From NCBI GenBank assembly GCA_963817465.1, contig CAWFOP010000017.1, forward strand, positions 24,742 to 88,741: a DNA stretch of 64,000 nt, given 5' to 3'. Below the pieces are notes generated by a model, which worked only from the letters and a program-made list of their open reading frames with translations, did not search any database and was not told the DNA's origin. This stretch comes from CAMPKL01 sp963817465 (lineage in GTDB: Bacteria; Acidobacteriota; Terriglobia; Bryobacterales; UBA6623). Positions within the stretch are counted from its first letter, which is position 1, and each line of letters opens with the position of its first letter. Shown here piece by piece: positions 18,166-27,437 of the stretch. Both the position numbers and the translations under genes were made by a program.

Positions 18166-19509
18166 TCAGGTGCGCCGCAGCTTCTTGAAGCGCTCGGTGT
18201 ACTGCCGCTCCTGCGCCACCTCGACCTTGACCGGTACTTTGAAGCTCTCCAATTGTTCGCGGCATGCCTTGCGGATGGCCTTGCGGAGCGCCTTGTCATC
18301 CCCCGCCTTGATCATTGACACGCGGGCGCAGACAATGTTGCCCGTGATCGGATGCGGCTCGCCGAACACGGTCGCCTCAGCCACGTTGTCAACTTCCTGG
18401 ATGACGCTCTCGACCTCGGCCGGATAGACCTTCTGCCCGCCGACGTTGATCAGTTCCGAGTCCCTGCCCAGGATGCGGAAGTACTCGCCGTCGACCTCGA
18501 CGCGGTCCCTCGTGTCGAACCATCCGTCTGCGGTGAACGGATTCGGCGCATTGAGGTAGCCGAGCATCGTCGAGGCCGCCTTGACGTGCAGGATGCCGTC
18601 CACGACCCGCGTCTGGAACCCCTCGCCGCCCAGCTTGACCCACAGGGAATCGGAAGCCTTCGACTTCGAGCGCATGATGCCGACCTCGGACAGGCCGTAG
18701 GTCTGCACGAGCCGAACAGCCGGAAGGCGGGCGTGAAAATTCTTGAGCGTCGCCTCGGGCATCGGTTCGGTGCCGTAGGTAACGGTCTGCAAGCTGGACA
18801 GATCGAAGTCGCGGTAGGCCTCGCTGATCAAGATCAGATTCAGAAAGGTCGGCGTCGCCGGCAGCAGTTCAACGCGGTGGCGTTCGATCACTCTCAGTAC
18901 GGCCGCCGGGCTGCGGTCTTCGACGGTGATCAGGCAGCCCGTGTTCGACAGCGCGTACAGCATGGTGTTGATTCCGCCGATGTGGTCGAACAACAGGAAT
19001 GAGATCGCACGCAGCCGGTGGCGCGTGACTCTGAACTTCTCCAGCAGCGGTACGAAGTCGTGTACCGCCGCCTTGCTCTTGCCGGTGGACCCGGACGAAA
19101 ACAGGACCAGCCCCGGGCGCCCCCGGTCGCGCAGAGTCCGGTAGAGCGCGTGGTCGGCGACATTCGACAGGCGCCTGACCACGACCGAGTCGTCAGAGGC
19201 GACTTGGACCGAGACTTCGCCCTCGGCGATCGCTGTAAACTCGTCGCGCTTCGCGCCGACGGCCGAAGTCAACGGCACGAGGATGCAGCCGCGATCGAAC
19301 AGCGCGAGGAGCAGCGCGACCGAGGCGGGAGAGAAATCCGCTTCAAGCATCACCACCTGGCCCGGGCCAACGTCCTCAGCCGCGAGGCGTTCCCGCCAGT
19401 TGTTCAATCGTTCCGCGAGCCAGCCGTATTTGTAGACTTGATCCCGCCAGACCATGGCGTCGGCGTCGGCGTTGGCTTTGAAGCGCTCCTCGAGGAAATC
19501 GATAAACAT
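18166..19509 (-). CDS. AMP-dependent acyl/aryl ligase (ANL superfamily)
   Basis: 447 residues from ATG 19509. This start overlaps the TGA of the SDR gene by one base (TGATG), so translation is probably coupled; the GTG just upstream is an alternative. The P-loop motif LFSSGSTGKSKAAVH lies at about 136-150, the mid motif is QTYGLSEVGIM, the hinge region is GWFDTRDRVEVDG and RILGRDSELINVGGQKVYPA. The C-terminal lysine region is FKKLRR. It would adenylate a carboxylic acid and load it as a thioester on CoA or, given the adjacent acp gene, on the ACP. It is shorter than many acyl-CoA synthetases (about 500-550), mostly at the N-terminus. It belongs to the operon methyltransferase-ACP-SDR-ligase. 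Confidence 0.88.
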   Translation of the reverse strand: MFIDFLEERFKANADADAMVWRDQVYKYGWLAERLNNWRERLAAEDVGPGQVVMLEADFSPASVALLLALFDRGCILVPLTSAVGAKRDEFTAIAEGEVSVQVASDDSVVVRRLSNVADHALYRTLRDRGRPGLVLFSSGSTGKSKAAVHDFVPLLEKFRVTRHRLRAISFLLFDHIGGINTMLYALSNTGCLITVEDRSPAAVLRVIERHRVELLPATPTFLNLILISEAYRDFDLSSLQTVTYGTEPMPEATLKNFHARLPAVRLVQTYGLSEVGIMRSKSKASDSLWVKLGGEGFQTRVVDGILHVKAASTMLGYLNAPNPFTADGWFDTRDRVEVDGEYFRILGRDSELINVGGQKVYPAEVESVIQEVDNVAEATVFGEPHPITGNIVCARVSMIKAGDDKALRKAIRKACREQLESFKVPVKVEVAQERQYTERFKKLRRT

Positions 19510-20222
19510 CACACGCCTCCCAGATAGACGGTCTGCCCGGTGACCATCGCGCTCTGGGGACGGATGAAGAAATCGACGACGTTCGCCACATCGTCGAACT
19601 CGGCGAAGCGGTGAATGGCCTGACGTTCAAGCAGCCGCTCGAGCTTCTCTTCCGGTACGGCGCGAATCAGATCGGTGCGGATCGGAGTCGGGCCGATGGC
19701 ATTGACGGTGATGTCATGAGAGGCCAGCTCCCTGGCCAGGACTTCAGTGAGCGTCGTCACGCCGGCCTTGGACGCGGCGTAGACGGCCTCGCCGGCCAGC
19801 TTCAGCGGGACGGCCACCGTGGTGAAGTTGACGATGCGTCCGTATTTCTGCCGCTGCATCACCCTGGCCGCCTCGCGGCAGAGCAGAAAAGTCCCGATCA
19901 AGTTCGTCTCGAAGACCCGCCGCGCCGTCGCCAGCGGCGTCAGGAGCATGGCGTTCATCGATGCGATTCCGGCGTTGTTGATGAGCACATCGAGCCGCTT
20001 CGAGCGGGCGCGAACCTCACGCACCATCGAGCGAACGTCGTTCTCATCGGTCACGTCCACGCGGAAATGGGTGTAGTTGGGAATCGCCTCGGGGATCTCG
20101 CCTCGGCTGCACCCGTACACCGTGTAACCCTGCGCGGCGTAGCGCTCGGCGAGGTAGCGGCCGATCCCCTTGCGCGTGCCCGTGATCAGCATGACGCCGG
20201 CGGAGTCTGGCGCGGCCGCCAC
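19509..20222 (-). CDS. SDR-family 3-oxoacyl-ACP reductase-like enzyme
   Basis: The start is taken as GTG 20222, two bases past the stop of the ACP gene (237 residues); ATG 20192 (MLITGTRKGIG) is the alternative. The Rossmann motif TGTRKGIG lies at 14-21, NNAG at about 82-85 and the catalytic YAASK at 148-152. The usual catalytic Ser is a Thr in NFTTVA. The classical SDR length fits FabG-like reductases that act on beta-keto thioesters. Position between an ACP and an acyl ligase suggests reduction of an ACP-bound intermediate with NAD(P)H. The TGATG overlap with the ligase implies coupled expression. Confidence 0.88.
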   Translation of the reverse strand: MAAAPDSAGVMLITGTRKGIGRYLAERYAAQGYTVYGCSRGEIPEAIPNYTHFRVDVTDENDVRSMVREVRARSKRLDVLINNAGIASMNAMLLTPLATARRVFETNLIGTFLLCREAARVMQRQKYGRIVNFTTVAVPLKLAGEAVYAASKAGVTTLTEVLARELASHDITVNAIGPTPIRTDLIRAVPEEKLERLLERQAIHRFAEFDDVANVVDFFIRPQSAMVTGQTVYLGGV

Positions 20223-20223
20223 G

Positions 20224-20526
20224 TCAGGCCGCCTCAACCACGGTTTTCACGTAGTCGATAAGCGTGCCCAGGGTCCTGAACGGGCTTCGCTCCATCGACA
20301 TCGCCTTCTCGTCCGCCAGCGTCGCGGAGATGCCGAACTCGTCGAGTAACTGCTCCTCGACCGCGACGATGAATGACACCAGCGCCATGGAATCGATCGT
20401 CGCGTTAGGGCCGAACAAGACCGTGCCCGGATCCTTGTTCAGTTGCTGCGCGTCCGTGAGTTCCTCGTTGATCTCGTCGACGGCGCGGTAGACCAGCGCA
20501 CGCACCTTTTCGTGCAATGTATCCAT
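20224..20526 (-). CDS. Acyl carrier protein
   Basis: 100 residues from ATG 20526. The motif NATIDSMALVSFIVAVE places the phosphopantetheine-accepting Ser at position 46 (D-S-M-A). Helix 1 (EKVRALVYRAVDEINEELTD) and a terminal helix (RTLGTLIDYVKTVV) give the ACP four-helix layout. The serine motif DSMAL differs from the DSLD of FabAcpP, so this is a dedicated carrier rather than the fatty-acid synthase ACP. It lies between the methyltransferase (57 bp upstream) and the SDR (1-bp gap). A phosphopantetheinyl transferase is not encoded nearby. Confidence 0.88.
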   Translation of the reverse strand: MDTLHEKVRALVYRAVDEINEELTDAQQLNKDPGTVLFGPNATIDSMALVSFIVAVEEQLLDEFGISATLADEKAMSMERSPFRTLGTLIDYVKTVVEAA

Positions 20527-20582
20527 TACCTATGCTACCTCGTGTGCGGATGCTTACTTCAGGGTCGCGCCCACGGCGCGGT

Positions 20583-21449
20583 TCAGGGTGTGCCTTGTAA
20601 GCGGAAGACGAACATGCGGTATTGCAGCCGGCCATCCTGGAACGCGCGGTAAGTCTCCGACCCGGGCGCGGCAAGAAAATCGACCATGTATTCGTGTTCG
20701 CCCGGGTCGCGGTAGGTTCTGACCCGCATATCGCCGATCGCGTCCGACGCCAGCAGCACGTTGGGGGTGATGTCAACGTCGCGCACGGTCTCGAAGCGTC
20801 TGGCCTCGAGCAGCGCGACGTTTTGTGCGAAGGCGGCGGGAGGCAGGAAATCCGTGTAGAGGAACCACCCGCCAGGGCGCAGCACGCGGCTCACTTCACT
20901 GAAGAACGAAACAGGCGCCGGATAGTTGTGCGACGCCTCAATGTTCGCCACAACGTCAACGCTCGCGTCGGCCACCGGCAGAGCCTCAGCATCGCCTTCC
21001 TGGAAAGCGAAACCGGGGCGCGTGTGCTGCGCGCGGCAAAACTCCACCGCTTCAGGCGACAGGTCGATGCCGAGATACGATTTCGGCGCGAAATAGTCGC
21101 GCAGCGTAACCGCTACCGCGCCGCGGCCGCAGCTAACATCGAGCACGTCGGCGCCGTCGATCGGGCTATCGCCGAGCACTTCCAGCACCAGTCGACGCGA
21201 GGCCGAATCAAAATGAGAGCCCGAGGGGGTGAAACGCGCGAAGCTCGGCTTGTCGTCCTCGACATAGCCGTAGTTGAGGAAATGGGAGTATTTGCCGATC
21301 CGGGCTTTGTTGAGCCTGCGGTTTAAGGCGTCGTACTCGGCCTTGCGCTGCGCCTTTTGCTCGCCCGCCTCGGGTGATGGCGTCGTCTCGGCGCGAAGGA
21401 GGATGTCAAGCACCGGCCACTTCCCGTGGATCGCATCATCACCTGGCAT
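20583..21449 (-). CDS. SAM-dependent class I methyltransferase
   Basis: 288 residues from ATG 21449. Motif I VLDVSCGRGAVAVTL, then GIDLSPEAVEFC, EGDAEALPVADASVDVVANI and the motif-III-like VLRPGGWFLYTDFLP define a Rossmann methyltransferase. An N-terminal extension (EYDALNRRLNKARIGKYSHF) resembles lid regions of polyketide/lipid methyltransferases such as the phthiotriol type. It is the first gene of the ACP operon, so it probably methylates an acyl or polyketide-like intermediate or its product. The 142-bp gap to marC upstream could hold the operon promoter, although none is obvious. Substrate is not deducible. Confidence 0.85.
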   Translation of the reverse strand: MPGDDAIHGKWPVLDILLRAETTPSPEAGEQKAQRKAEYDALNRRLNKARIGKYSHFLNYGYVEDDKPSFARFTPSGSHFDSASRRLVLEVLGDSPIDGADVLDVSCGRGAVAVTLRDYFAPKSYLGIDLSPEAVEFCRAQHTRPGFAFQEGDAEALPVADASVDVVANIEASHNYPAPVSFFSEVSRVLRPGGWFLYTDFLPPAAFAQNVALLEARRFETVRDVDITPNVLLASDAIGDMRVRTYRDPGEHEYMVDFLAAPGSETYRAFQDGRLQYRMFVFRLQGTP

Positions 21450-21591
21450 CGTTCACTTAGTCCTAGACCCACAAGGCCGATCAAAACACAATTATAAGTC
21501 AATCTCGCGTTGCCGCATGGGACGATCGATAGCTTCGAGGTCGCCGTGATCCTACAGGCTTGTTGGTATTGCCTGTCGCGGTTGCGCGTCA

Positions 21592-22239
21592 TCACGCGCC
21601 CGCCGAAAACGCCTTGATCGCGGCGCCCGCGCCGTCCAGAAACATTTGTACTCCGATGACGGCGAGGATCAGCCCCATCATGCGGGTCACGGCTCCGATT
21701 GCGTTGGCGCCGAGATAGCGAACCAGGTTTTCACCGAAGACGAAGAACAGATAGCTGATCCCGCAGAGGAGCCCAAAGCTCGCCACCGTCACGGCGATGT
21801 GTTCCATAGAGCCGTCGGCGACGAAGCTCATCGCAGTCGCAATGGTTCCCGGGCCCGCGAGGATGGGAACGGCGAGCGGCGCGATCGCCACGCTCAACTG
21901 CGCTTCCAGGTCCGGCGCCGCACGCCCCTCCTGTGGGCTGTGGGTCTTGGACGCCTTGCCGTGGAGCATGCTGTACCCGATGCCGAATACGAGAATGCCC
22001 CCGGTGATGCGAAATGCGATCAGCGTGATGCCGAAAAGGTGGAAGATGAGCTGGCCCGCGAACGAGAACGTCGTCACGATTGCGAAGGCGACCAGCAGCG
22101 CATTCCGCGCGACCGCTTTGCGAGTGTCGCCGTCATCGTCGGCCGTGAGAGCGAGGAAAACCGGCGTATTCGCCAGCGGATTCATGATCGCCAGGAAGCC
22201 CATGAAAACCGTTGCCGCGTAAGGCGCTAGATCGTGCAT
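21592..22239 (-). CDS. MarC-family integral membrane protein
   Basis: 215 residues from ATG 22239 with about six hydrophobic helices. The signature FMGFLAIMNPLANTPVFLAL near the N-terminus and IAPLAVPILAGPGTIATAMS in the middle identify the MarC/YhgN family. The family function is unknown; early links to multiple antibiotic resistance were not confirmed. It is upstream of the ACP operon on the same strand but separated by 142 bp. A TATACT/TATAGC-containing AT-rich spot lies upstream around 22276. Confidence 0.9.
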   Translation of the reverse strand: MHDLAPYAATVFMGFLAIMNPLANTPVFLALTADDDGDTRKAVARNALLVAFAIVTTFSFAGQLIFHLFGITLIAFRITGGILVFGIGYSMLHGKASKTHSPQEGRAAPDLEAQLSVAIAPLAVPILAGPGTIATAMSFVADGSMEHIAVTVASFGLLCGISYLFFVFGENLVRYLGANAIGAVTRMMGLILAVIGVQMFLDGAGAAIKAFSAGA

Positions 22240-22391
22240 AGCTCGCTCCGCCTCTGAGGTAATACACCCTCGCGCTATACTAGTGGACCGATCGCTCCCG
22301 CAGCCGAGACGGCCGAAAGCGCAGTTGGAACTCCACGGCGTCCAAGTAGGCGAGGCAATCGAAGGGGGTTGTCATCACTTTAAAACGCAAC

Positions 22392-22637
22392 ATGGGCTCG
22401 GGCGACGGGATCTGGTTGAACCGTTTCTGGACGGTTCGGCGGCCCTCCTCCGAGGTGCTCGCGCGTATTTCCGAAGAGCTGGGTGACAATCTGGAGTTGT
22501 TCGGCGGCGACCCGAAAGCGGTCATCGCCGTCGTGCGCATGCTGACCAACGGCCGCAACTTCAGAACCTCCGAGCATCTCCGTCTGGAGCCAGGCGAGAT
22601 CCCCGACCTGGTCGTCAAAGCCAAGCGATTCGCCTAG
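22392..22637 (+). CDS. Small hypothetical protein
   Basis: 81 residues from ATG 22392; the frame opens just after a stop at 22347. The protein is mixed hydrophilic with two probable helices (SSEVLARISEELGDNLELFG and DPKAVIAVVRMLTNGRNF) and ends in PDLVVKAKRFA. The balanced amino-acid use is unlike the Arg-rich shadows around it. No signal peptide or known motif is seen. It is divergent from marC, with a possible -10 TATACT at 22276-22281. Function is unknown. Confidence 0.5.
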   Translation: MGSGDGIWLNRFWTVRRPSSEVLARISEELGDNLELFGGDPKAVIAVVRMLTNGRNFRTSEHLRLEPGEIPDLVVKAKRFA

Positions 22638-22737
22638 CGCGATTCCAGGGTTCCCGCTTGTTTCGATCAGTCCTCTAATATAGGGCGACTAGGGGCCGCC
22701 TCTTTGTCGAGGAGGCCGAAAAGCTGGAGGACCCGAG

Positions 22738-23637
22738 ATGAAACGCAGAGCTTTTCTGTTCGCTACCGCGGCGGCCGGCGCGACCCCGGCGTTCGCGTCC
22801 CTTGGCGGGGCCGCCGACATCGACGAGATTCCTACCCGTAAGGCGGGCAAGGTCGAGATCGTCTTCAAGTCTCCCGGCCCGCAACCCAACGGCCTGCAAT
22901 GCACGGACGAAGGGTTGTGGGTGATGGATCAGGGGCCCGGCAACAAGGCCTACCTGGTCAGCTATTCCGACGGCAAGATCATTCGCGGATTCGAAACAGG
23001 CGCGGACCGCGCGAGCGGCATCACCTACCACGACGGCTCGCTCTGGATCGGCTCTACTTACAACCGCGCTATTGTCCGCGCCGACGCCAAGACGGGCAAA
23101 ACGATCGAGGAACACTTTACGCCGGGCGCGGGCGTGATCTATTCGATGCCGGGCGATCCGGCGGGGCGCGGCAGCCCGGTACCGGAACAGATGCGCCAGC
23201 CCCGGCCGACGCCGCGCAAGGCGCCCGAGACCAGCAAGGATCCTTCGCAAGTCGGCGGTTTCCAGGCGGGGCGCGAGCTCGGAGCGCGCGCGGCGGGAAC
23301 GGGGGCCCACGGGCAAGAGATGAAAGACGGCAAGTTGTGGATGGCCGTGCCTCCCGCGCGCATGGTCTACCGCGTCGACCCGAAGGAATGGATCGTCGAG
23401 GCGCGCTTCCCGACGAGCGGCAATCGCCCGCACGGCATCGGCTGGGAAGGCGATTATCTGTGGGTCACCGATTCGAACTGGAACGCCTTCTTCAAGCACG
23501 ACACGACGACCGGACGCGTGGTCGAGAAGATTCAGTTGGGCGACAAAGATCCCTTGCCGCACGGCATGTCGATCCGCGACGGGTGGCTGTGGTACTGCGA
23601 CGACGTCGGGCTCATTTGTAGGCTCGAGATCGCGTAA
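22738..23637 (+). CDS. Secreted beta-propeller (glutamine-cyclotransferase/Vgb-like) protein
   Basis: 299 residues from ATG 22738, preceded by GGAGG at the right spacing. The signal (MKRRAFLFATAAAGATPAFA) is Tat/Sec-like. Repeats such as QPNGLQCTDEGLWVMDQG, ASGITYHDGSLWIGST and RPHGIGWEGDYLWVTDSNWN are propeller blades of the Vgb/SMP-30/glutamine-cyclotransferase-like class. A proline/arginine-rich linker (MRQPRPTPRKAPETSKD) lies mid-protein. It probably binds a ligand or acts as a lactonase-like enzyme outside the cytoplasm. It is a single-gene unit. Confidence 0.82.
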   Translation: MKRRAFLFATAAAGATPAFASLGGAADIDEIPTRKAGKVEIVFKSPGPQPNGLQCTDEGLWVMDQGPGNKAYLVSYSDGKIIRGFETGADRASGITYHDGSLWIGSTYNRAIVRADAKTGKTIEEHFTPGAGVIYSMPGDPAGRGSPVPEQMRQPRPTPRKAPETSKDPSQVGGFQAGRELGARAAGTGAHGQEMKDGKLWMAVPPARMVYRVDPKEWIVEARFPTSGNRPHGIGWEGDYLWVTDSNWNAFFKHDTTTGRVVEKIQLGDKDPLPHGMSIRDGWLWYCDDVGLICRLEIA

Positions 23638-23819
23638 GCCTCGTCGGCGCGCGACGTAGCTTTTAGGACTGGGAGGGGGGCCGAATCCAATCACCAGCGG
23701 TGGTCGGAGCAAACCAGGTCCACGCGTCGATGTTTTGTAAGCGATTCATTCTCAACGGTTAGCCGTTCGGCTCTCCAGGTGCACCAACAGGTGCGCCGGC
23801 ACATGGAGGGCCGAGCAGA

Positions 23820-24374
23820 ATGAATATCATCAGCGTCCGAACAGCTCTAGCCGTCGCCGCCTTACTGAGCGTCGCCGGAGCGCAAGCGGCAACGGTCACC
23901 GTGACCGGAGCCGAAGACCGTTCTCAACTCACCGATCTCGAGCGCCAAGTGCGCAAGGAGCTGATCACGCTCCCGTTCTACACCGTTTTCGACTACTTCG
24001 AATTCCAGGTGGTGGGCGACAAGGTGATCCTGTCGGGAGACGCCTCTCGTCCGGTTCTCAAAGTCACAGCCGGCCGCGCCGTCGCACACGTGCCCGGCGT
24101 CAAGGAAGTCGACAACCAAATCGAGGTGCTGCCGGTATCCCCGTTCGACAACAGCATCCGCCGCGGCCTGCTGCGAGCGATCTACTGGGATGAAGTTCTC
24201 AACCGCTACGCCGCCGGTTCGAACCCTTGGATTCGACTGATCGTCAACGACGGCAACATCACGCTCGAGGGCTACGTCGACCGCGAATCCGACCTGGATA
24301 TCGCCAACATACGCGCCAACGGCGTGAGGAACGCGTTCTCGGTGACGAATCATTTGAAAGTGAAGGGGACTTAG
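23820..24374 (+). CDS. Periplasmic BON-domain protein
   Basis: 184 residues from ATG 23820 with a signal (MNIISVRTALAVAALLSVAG). Two BON domains are visible. The first runs through RKELITLPFYTVFDYFEFQV and GDKVILSGDASRP to PGVKEVDNQIEVLP. The second covers NPWIRLIVNDGNITLEGYVD and ends SVTNHLKVK. BON proteins (OsmY, DolP) bind phospholipid or envelope components and guard outer-membrane integrity. It is a single gene followed by two hairpins (24406-24452) that could end transcription. Confidence 0.88.
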   Translation: MNIISVRTALAVAALLSVAGAQAATVTVTGAEDRSQLTDLERQVRKELITLPFYTVFDYFEFQVVGDKVILSGDASRPVLKVTAGRAVAHVPGVKEVDNQIEVLPVSPFDNSIRRGLLRAIYWDEVLNRYAAGSNPWIRLIVNDGNITLEGYVDRESDLDIANIRANGVRNAFSVTNHLKVKGT

Positions 24375-24379
24375 GGACC

Positions 24380-24452
24380 AGTGAACACTGAACAGTGAAC
24401 CGTGAGCGGCGGGGCAAAGCCTCGCCGCCGGGGGCCTGCAATCGCGGGCCCC
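24380..24452. terminator. Direct-repeat spacer and two hairpins after the BON gene
   Basis: A short run of related units (GTGAACACTGAACAGTGAAC at 24381-24400) is followed by a 10-bp hairpin. Its arms are GCGGCGGGGC 24406-24415 and GCCTCGCCGC 24419-24428 (one G-U pair), with the triloop AAA. A second hairpin follows (GGGGCC 24431-24436, GGCCCC 24447-24452). They lie between convergent genes and could terminate both sides; no U-tract follows. Confidence 0.45.
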
Positions 24453-25203
24453 TACATCGCTTCCTTGACGCCCGCCTTGATCAGCCGCCAGTTCACGGGA
24501 TAGGCCGTGAGAAACCCGCAGACCATCGCCCACTGCATCACGAACCAAAAGACGGGGCTAGCCGGCGTGACCTCGGCTGGCCAGACATCGGTGAACAGAT
24601 AGAATTGCGCGAAAGCCATAAAGCCGTACATGCCGATCTGCCAGGAAGTGAGCGACAGAGCGTCGGCCTTCACCGCCTGAATCAATCCTTCGGTCGGCGA
24701 CAAGTCGCGCATGGGCTTGATCGTGAAGTATTGGAATGCGACTCCGATGATGAAAGCGAAGATGAAGTCGAGAATCCAAACGGCGAACATCTTGCCGTGC
24801 TCGGTGGCGGGAAAGATCTGACTTCCACCCGAGCCAGACCGCGATCGCGGGGAAGTAGAGAGCGAGGAACTCCGCGGCGATATCGCCCAAGGCGCAGCCG
24901 CTGCCGCAGTGGCTGGCGCCCTTGGCCACCATCATCGGAAACGGCGTGAGCAGTCTTGCTCGGCGGTTCTTCGCCGCGCTCTTTCGCCCGCATGAAATTT
25001 TCATGCGTGGCGAGGCGACCGTACTTGAAATACCAGCAGACGGTTACTGCGGTTCCGAACAAGGCGGTGATCGGCCACACCAAATCCATGATCCACATGT
25101 GCTGGCGGCGGCCGGCCAAGATATCGACGGCGATCAAGAGCGCGCAGAGTCCGCCAAACGAAAGGTAGAGGACGGAGAGGGTTTCGAGCCAGTCTGGAAT
25201 CAT
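24452..25203 (-). pseudogene. DUF4396 membrane protein, two frameshifts
   Basis: Three consecutive frames together give one DUF4396-type protein. From ATG 25203, MIPDWLETLSVLYLSFGGLC to RAKERGEEPPSKTA holds membrane helices and HMWIMDLVWPITALFG. After a shift near 24953, LTPFPMMVAKGASHCGSGCA to AVWLGWK follows. After a second shift near 24822, ATEHGKMFAVWILDFIFAFI to LIKAGVKEAM ends at 24452. Both changes are net +1. The His/Cys motif ASHCGSGC between helices suggests metal binding. The function of the family is unknown. Restored length is about 250 residues, as usual for the family, so sequence error is plausible. Confidence 0.75.
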
Positions 25204-25565
25204 GAACAATCGATTTAGCGCTAGTGAGAGGCGACTTCGGTGCGGTCGTTCGTCTGCGACATCTAATGCTCGCCGGGGATCGCATTGCTCCGTCTCAAGT
25301 GCCAACCTTCCCGCTTCGCTGACAAGGAGGCTGACAACGAGACGGCGCCGTGCGTTACAGCATCAATCCGTCGCATCCGCTAAGGGAAGCGCCGCTTTCC
25401 CCACCGGACACTCAACGAAAAAACAAGCTGAGACAAATTGTGAGGACTGTCGGTTACATCGCTTCCGGGCCGTATGTTCGTCAGAACCCTAAGGCTCGGC
25501 AGGCCCTCTCCTCGCGCCCAAACCTGCGCCGCTAGGCGGCGTCGAATTGAGTAGGAGAAAAGGCC
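25204..25565. other. Intergenic region, no gene recognised
   Basis: The 362 bp lie between the divergent DUF4396 gene and the small secreted protein gene. I see no convincing coding frame, tRNA or strong hairpin. The right end is more AT-rich (25417-25460) and carries the ribosome site AGGAG before 25566, so the promoter of the downstream gene is probably here. Confidence 0.4.
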
Positions 25566-26012
25566 ATGAGAATAAACATCACACAAATGGCGCTTTCGTT
25601 TATTGCTGGATTCGGTCTGCTTGCCGGGACCGCCGTCGCCCAAATTACGGCGGACATCGATGCGAACATTCCGTTCAGTTTCACCGTAGGCAATCAAACG
25701 CTTGCCGCCGGGAAATATCTGATCCATCCCTTGGATATCGGAGAGCTCGAGATTCAAGCTCAGAACGGCAAAGCTGTCGCCATCGAGACAACGGAGCAAG
25801 CCCAGGCGAATACCGAGCCTAAAGACACGGAGTTGATCTTCCGTCGCTACGGCGACCATGAATTTCTCGACAAAGTCTTTCTGGCGGGCGACCCCTACGG
25901 AGTCGAGCTGGCAAGATCGAAAATGGAGCGGCGGTTGATGGCGCAAGGTCAAAAGGCGACCGAACATCATCAGCCCGCAAAGGCACACGCAAGAGTCCCG
26001 AAGGTCAGCTAA
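25566..26012 (+). CDS. Small secreted protein of acidobacterial type
   Basis: 148 residues from ATG 25566 with an AGGAG ribosome site. The signal peptide (MALSFIAGFGLLAGTAVAQ) is followed by ADIDANIPFSFTVGNQTLAA, then GKYLIHPLDIGELEIQAQNG and LIFRRYGDHEFLDKVFLAGD. This beta-rich pattern (IPFxFxVGNxxLPAGxY) recurs in many Acidobacteria proteins of unknown role. The C-terminal tail is basic and His-rich (TEHHQPAKAHARVPKVS). It is convergent with the HupE-like gene. No enzymatic motif is seen. Confidence 0.8.
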   Translation: MRINITQMALSFIAGFGLLAGTAVAQITADIDANIPFSFTVGNQTLAAGKYLIHPLDIGELEIQAQNGKAVAIETTEQAQANTEPKDTELIFRRYGDHEFLDKVFLAGDPYGVELARSKMERRLMAQGQKATEHHQPAKAHARVPKVS

Positions 26013-26066
26013 CCGGAACGAGCAATCGCAAAGCCCGAGAAAGCGTCCGCCGGTTGCGCAACGAAG

Positions 26067-27385
26067 CTAGTCGAGTTGAGTCGACGGCCTACGGCGCAGC
26101 CAGGCGGACGCCATCCAGACCACTCCAGCCGCAAAGAGAAGCCCCATCAGCCAGCGCAGGATTTCCGCCGTTTGGGTCGCCGTCAGGCCGGTCCAAGCGA
26201 ATTCGTATCTGCTGAGCACGTCGAAGCGAGCCGTCATCCAATGCCAAGCCGTGTGCGCAACGAGCGCGGAGACGATGATGGCGCCGGTGCGCTCGGGCAC
26301 GACGAATCGGAAAAGCAATTCGAGCGCCGGAACCATCAGCGCCAGCGCCAGAATTTGCCCCAGCTCAACGCCCAAGTTGAACGAGACGAGCGACGTCAGC
26401 AGATGCGACCCCGCGAATTGCAGCGTCTGCCGCAGCGCGAACGAGAAGCCGAAGCCGTGGATCAGCCCGAAGCCAAAGGCGAACATCCAGCGGCGTTGCG
26501 TGCTCGATGCCCCGGCGATATTCTCGAGCGCCATGTAGACGATCGACGCCGCGATCAGCGTCTCGATCAGCGGCGGGAACCATAGCGCCGAGGGCGTCAG
26601 GCCGAAAGCCGAGGCGATCAACGTGAACGAATGCGCGACCGTGAATGCTGTCGCGATGAGGATCAGCGGCCGCAGTCGTCGGAACGGGATCACCAGGCAC
26701 AGCAGGAACAACAGGTGGTCGGGGCCGTCGAGGATGTGCAGGAATCCCAACTTGACGAAGCGCCCGGCGGCTTGCAGCCAACTCGGGTCGAGCGGGACCA
26801 GGCCCGGATCGGCGGTGAACTCATAGGCGCGCACGGCGCCGTCCGGCGTGATGAAGCGCAGCACCGTCAACACGTCTGTCGCAAGGTGCTCGAGCCTGGG
26901 GCGGATGGCGAACGCGGACTTCTCGGATTGGATGCGGAACTCGAGCAACACATCAAAGTGCAGTTGTTCGGCGACCAGGTTCTCGTCGTTCGACGGCAGC
27001 GGCTCGCGGACACGCGCCAGCGCCTGTTCGAACGAGGCGAAAGATTTGTCGGAGGCGAGCGACAACTGCGTCGCGACGACGCGGGGTTGCGGCAGACGGC
27101 GGCCGTTCTCGTCGACCTCGACGAAGTCGGCGATCCATTGTGTGGCGAGGCCGTCGAGTTGGGGCGCCAGCTTTGCGATGTCGAGATAGCCCGACTCGAG
27201 GGCGGGGAACTCGGCGTCGCGCATCGAGCTCAGCGGGACCCGCACCAATAAGTTCGAAGCGGTCTCCCGCGGGCTTGGCCATCGCGTGAACGGTGACTGC
27301 GGCGGGGATATCGTGGCCCGCGCCGGGGGCGGCGAAGCCGCAACGCGAGCAAGGCTGCGAAAAGCGCTCGACGAAACGCGCTCAT
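26067..27385 (-). CDS. HupE/UreJ-like membrane protein with a secreted N-domain, frameshifted near the start
   Basis: The main open frame (27248 to 26067, 393 residues) has a hydrophilic domain followed by seven or so helices with GFLHILDGPDHLLFLLCLVI, FTVAHSFTLIASAFGL and FGFGLIHGFGFSFAL. These His-rich motifs are typical of HupE/UreJ_2 putative metal transporters. The true N-terminus appears to start at ATG 27385 (MSAFRRALFAALLALRL, a signal peptide). It is joined through HDIPAAVTVHAMAKPAGDRF after a shift in a five-base run at 27325-27329. A second shift at about 27246 restores LVRVPLSSMRDAEFP. Both changes are net +1. It is divergent from the NHL gene. Confidence 0.8.
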
Positions 27386-27437
27386 GACGTTGTTCTCACG
27401 GGACGGAACGAGTATGATACCCGAGGCTGAACTCGCT

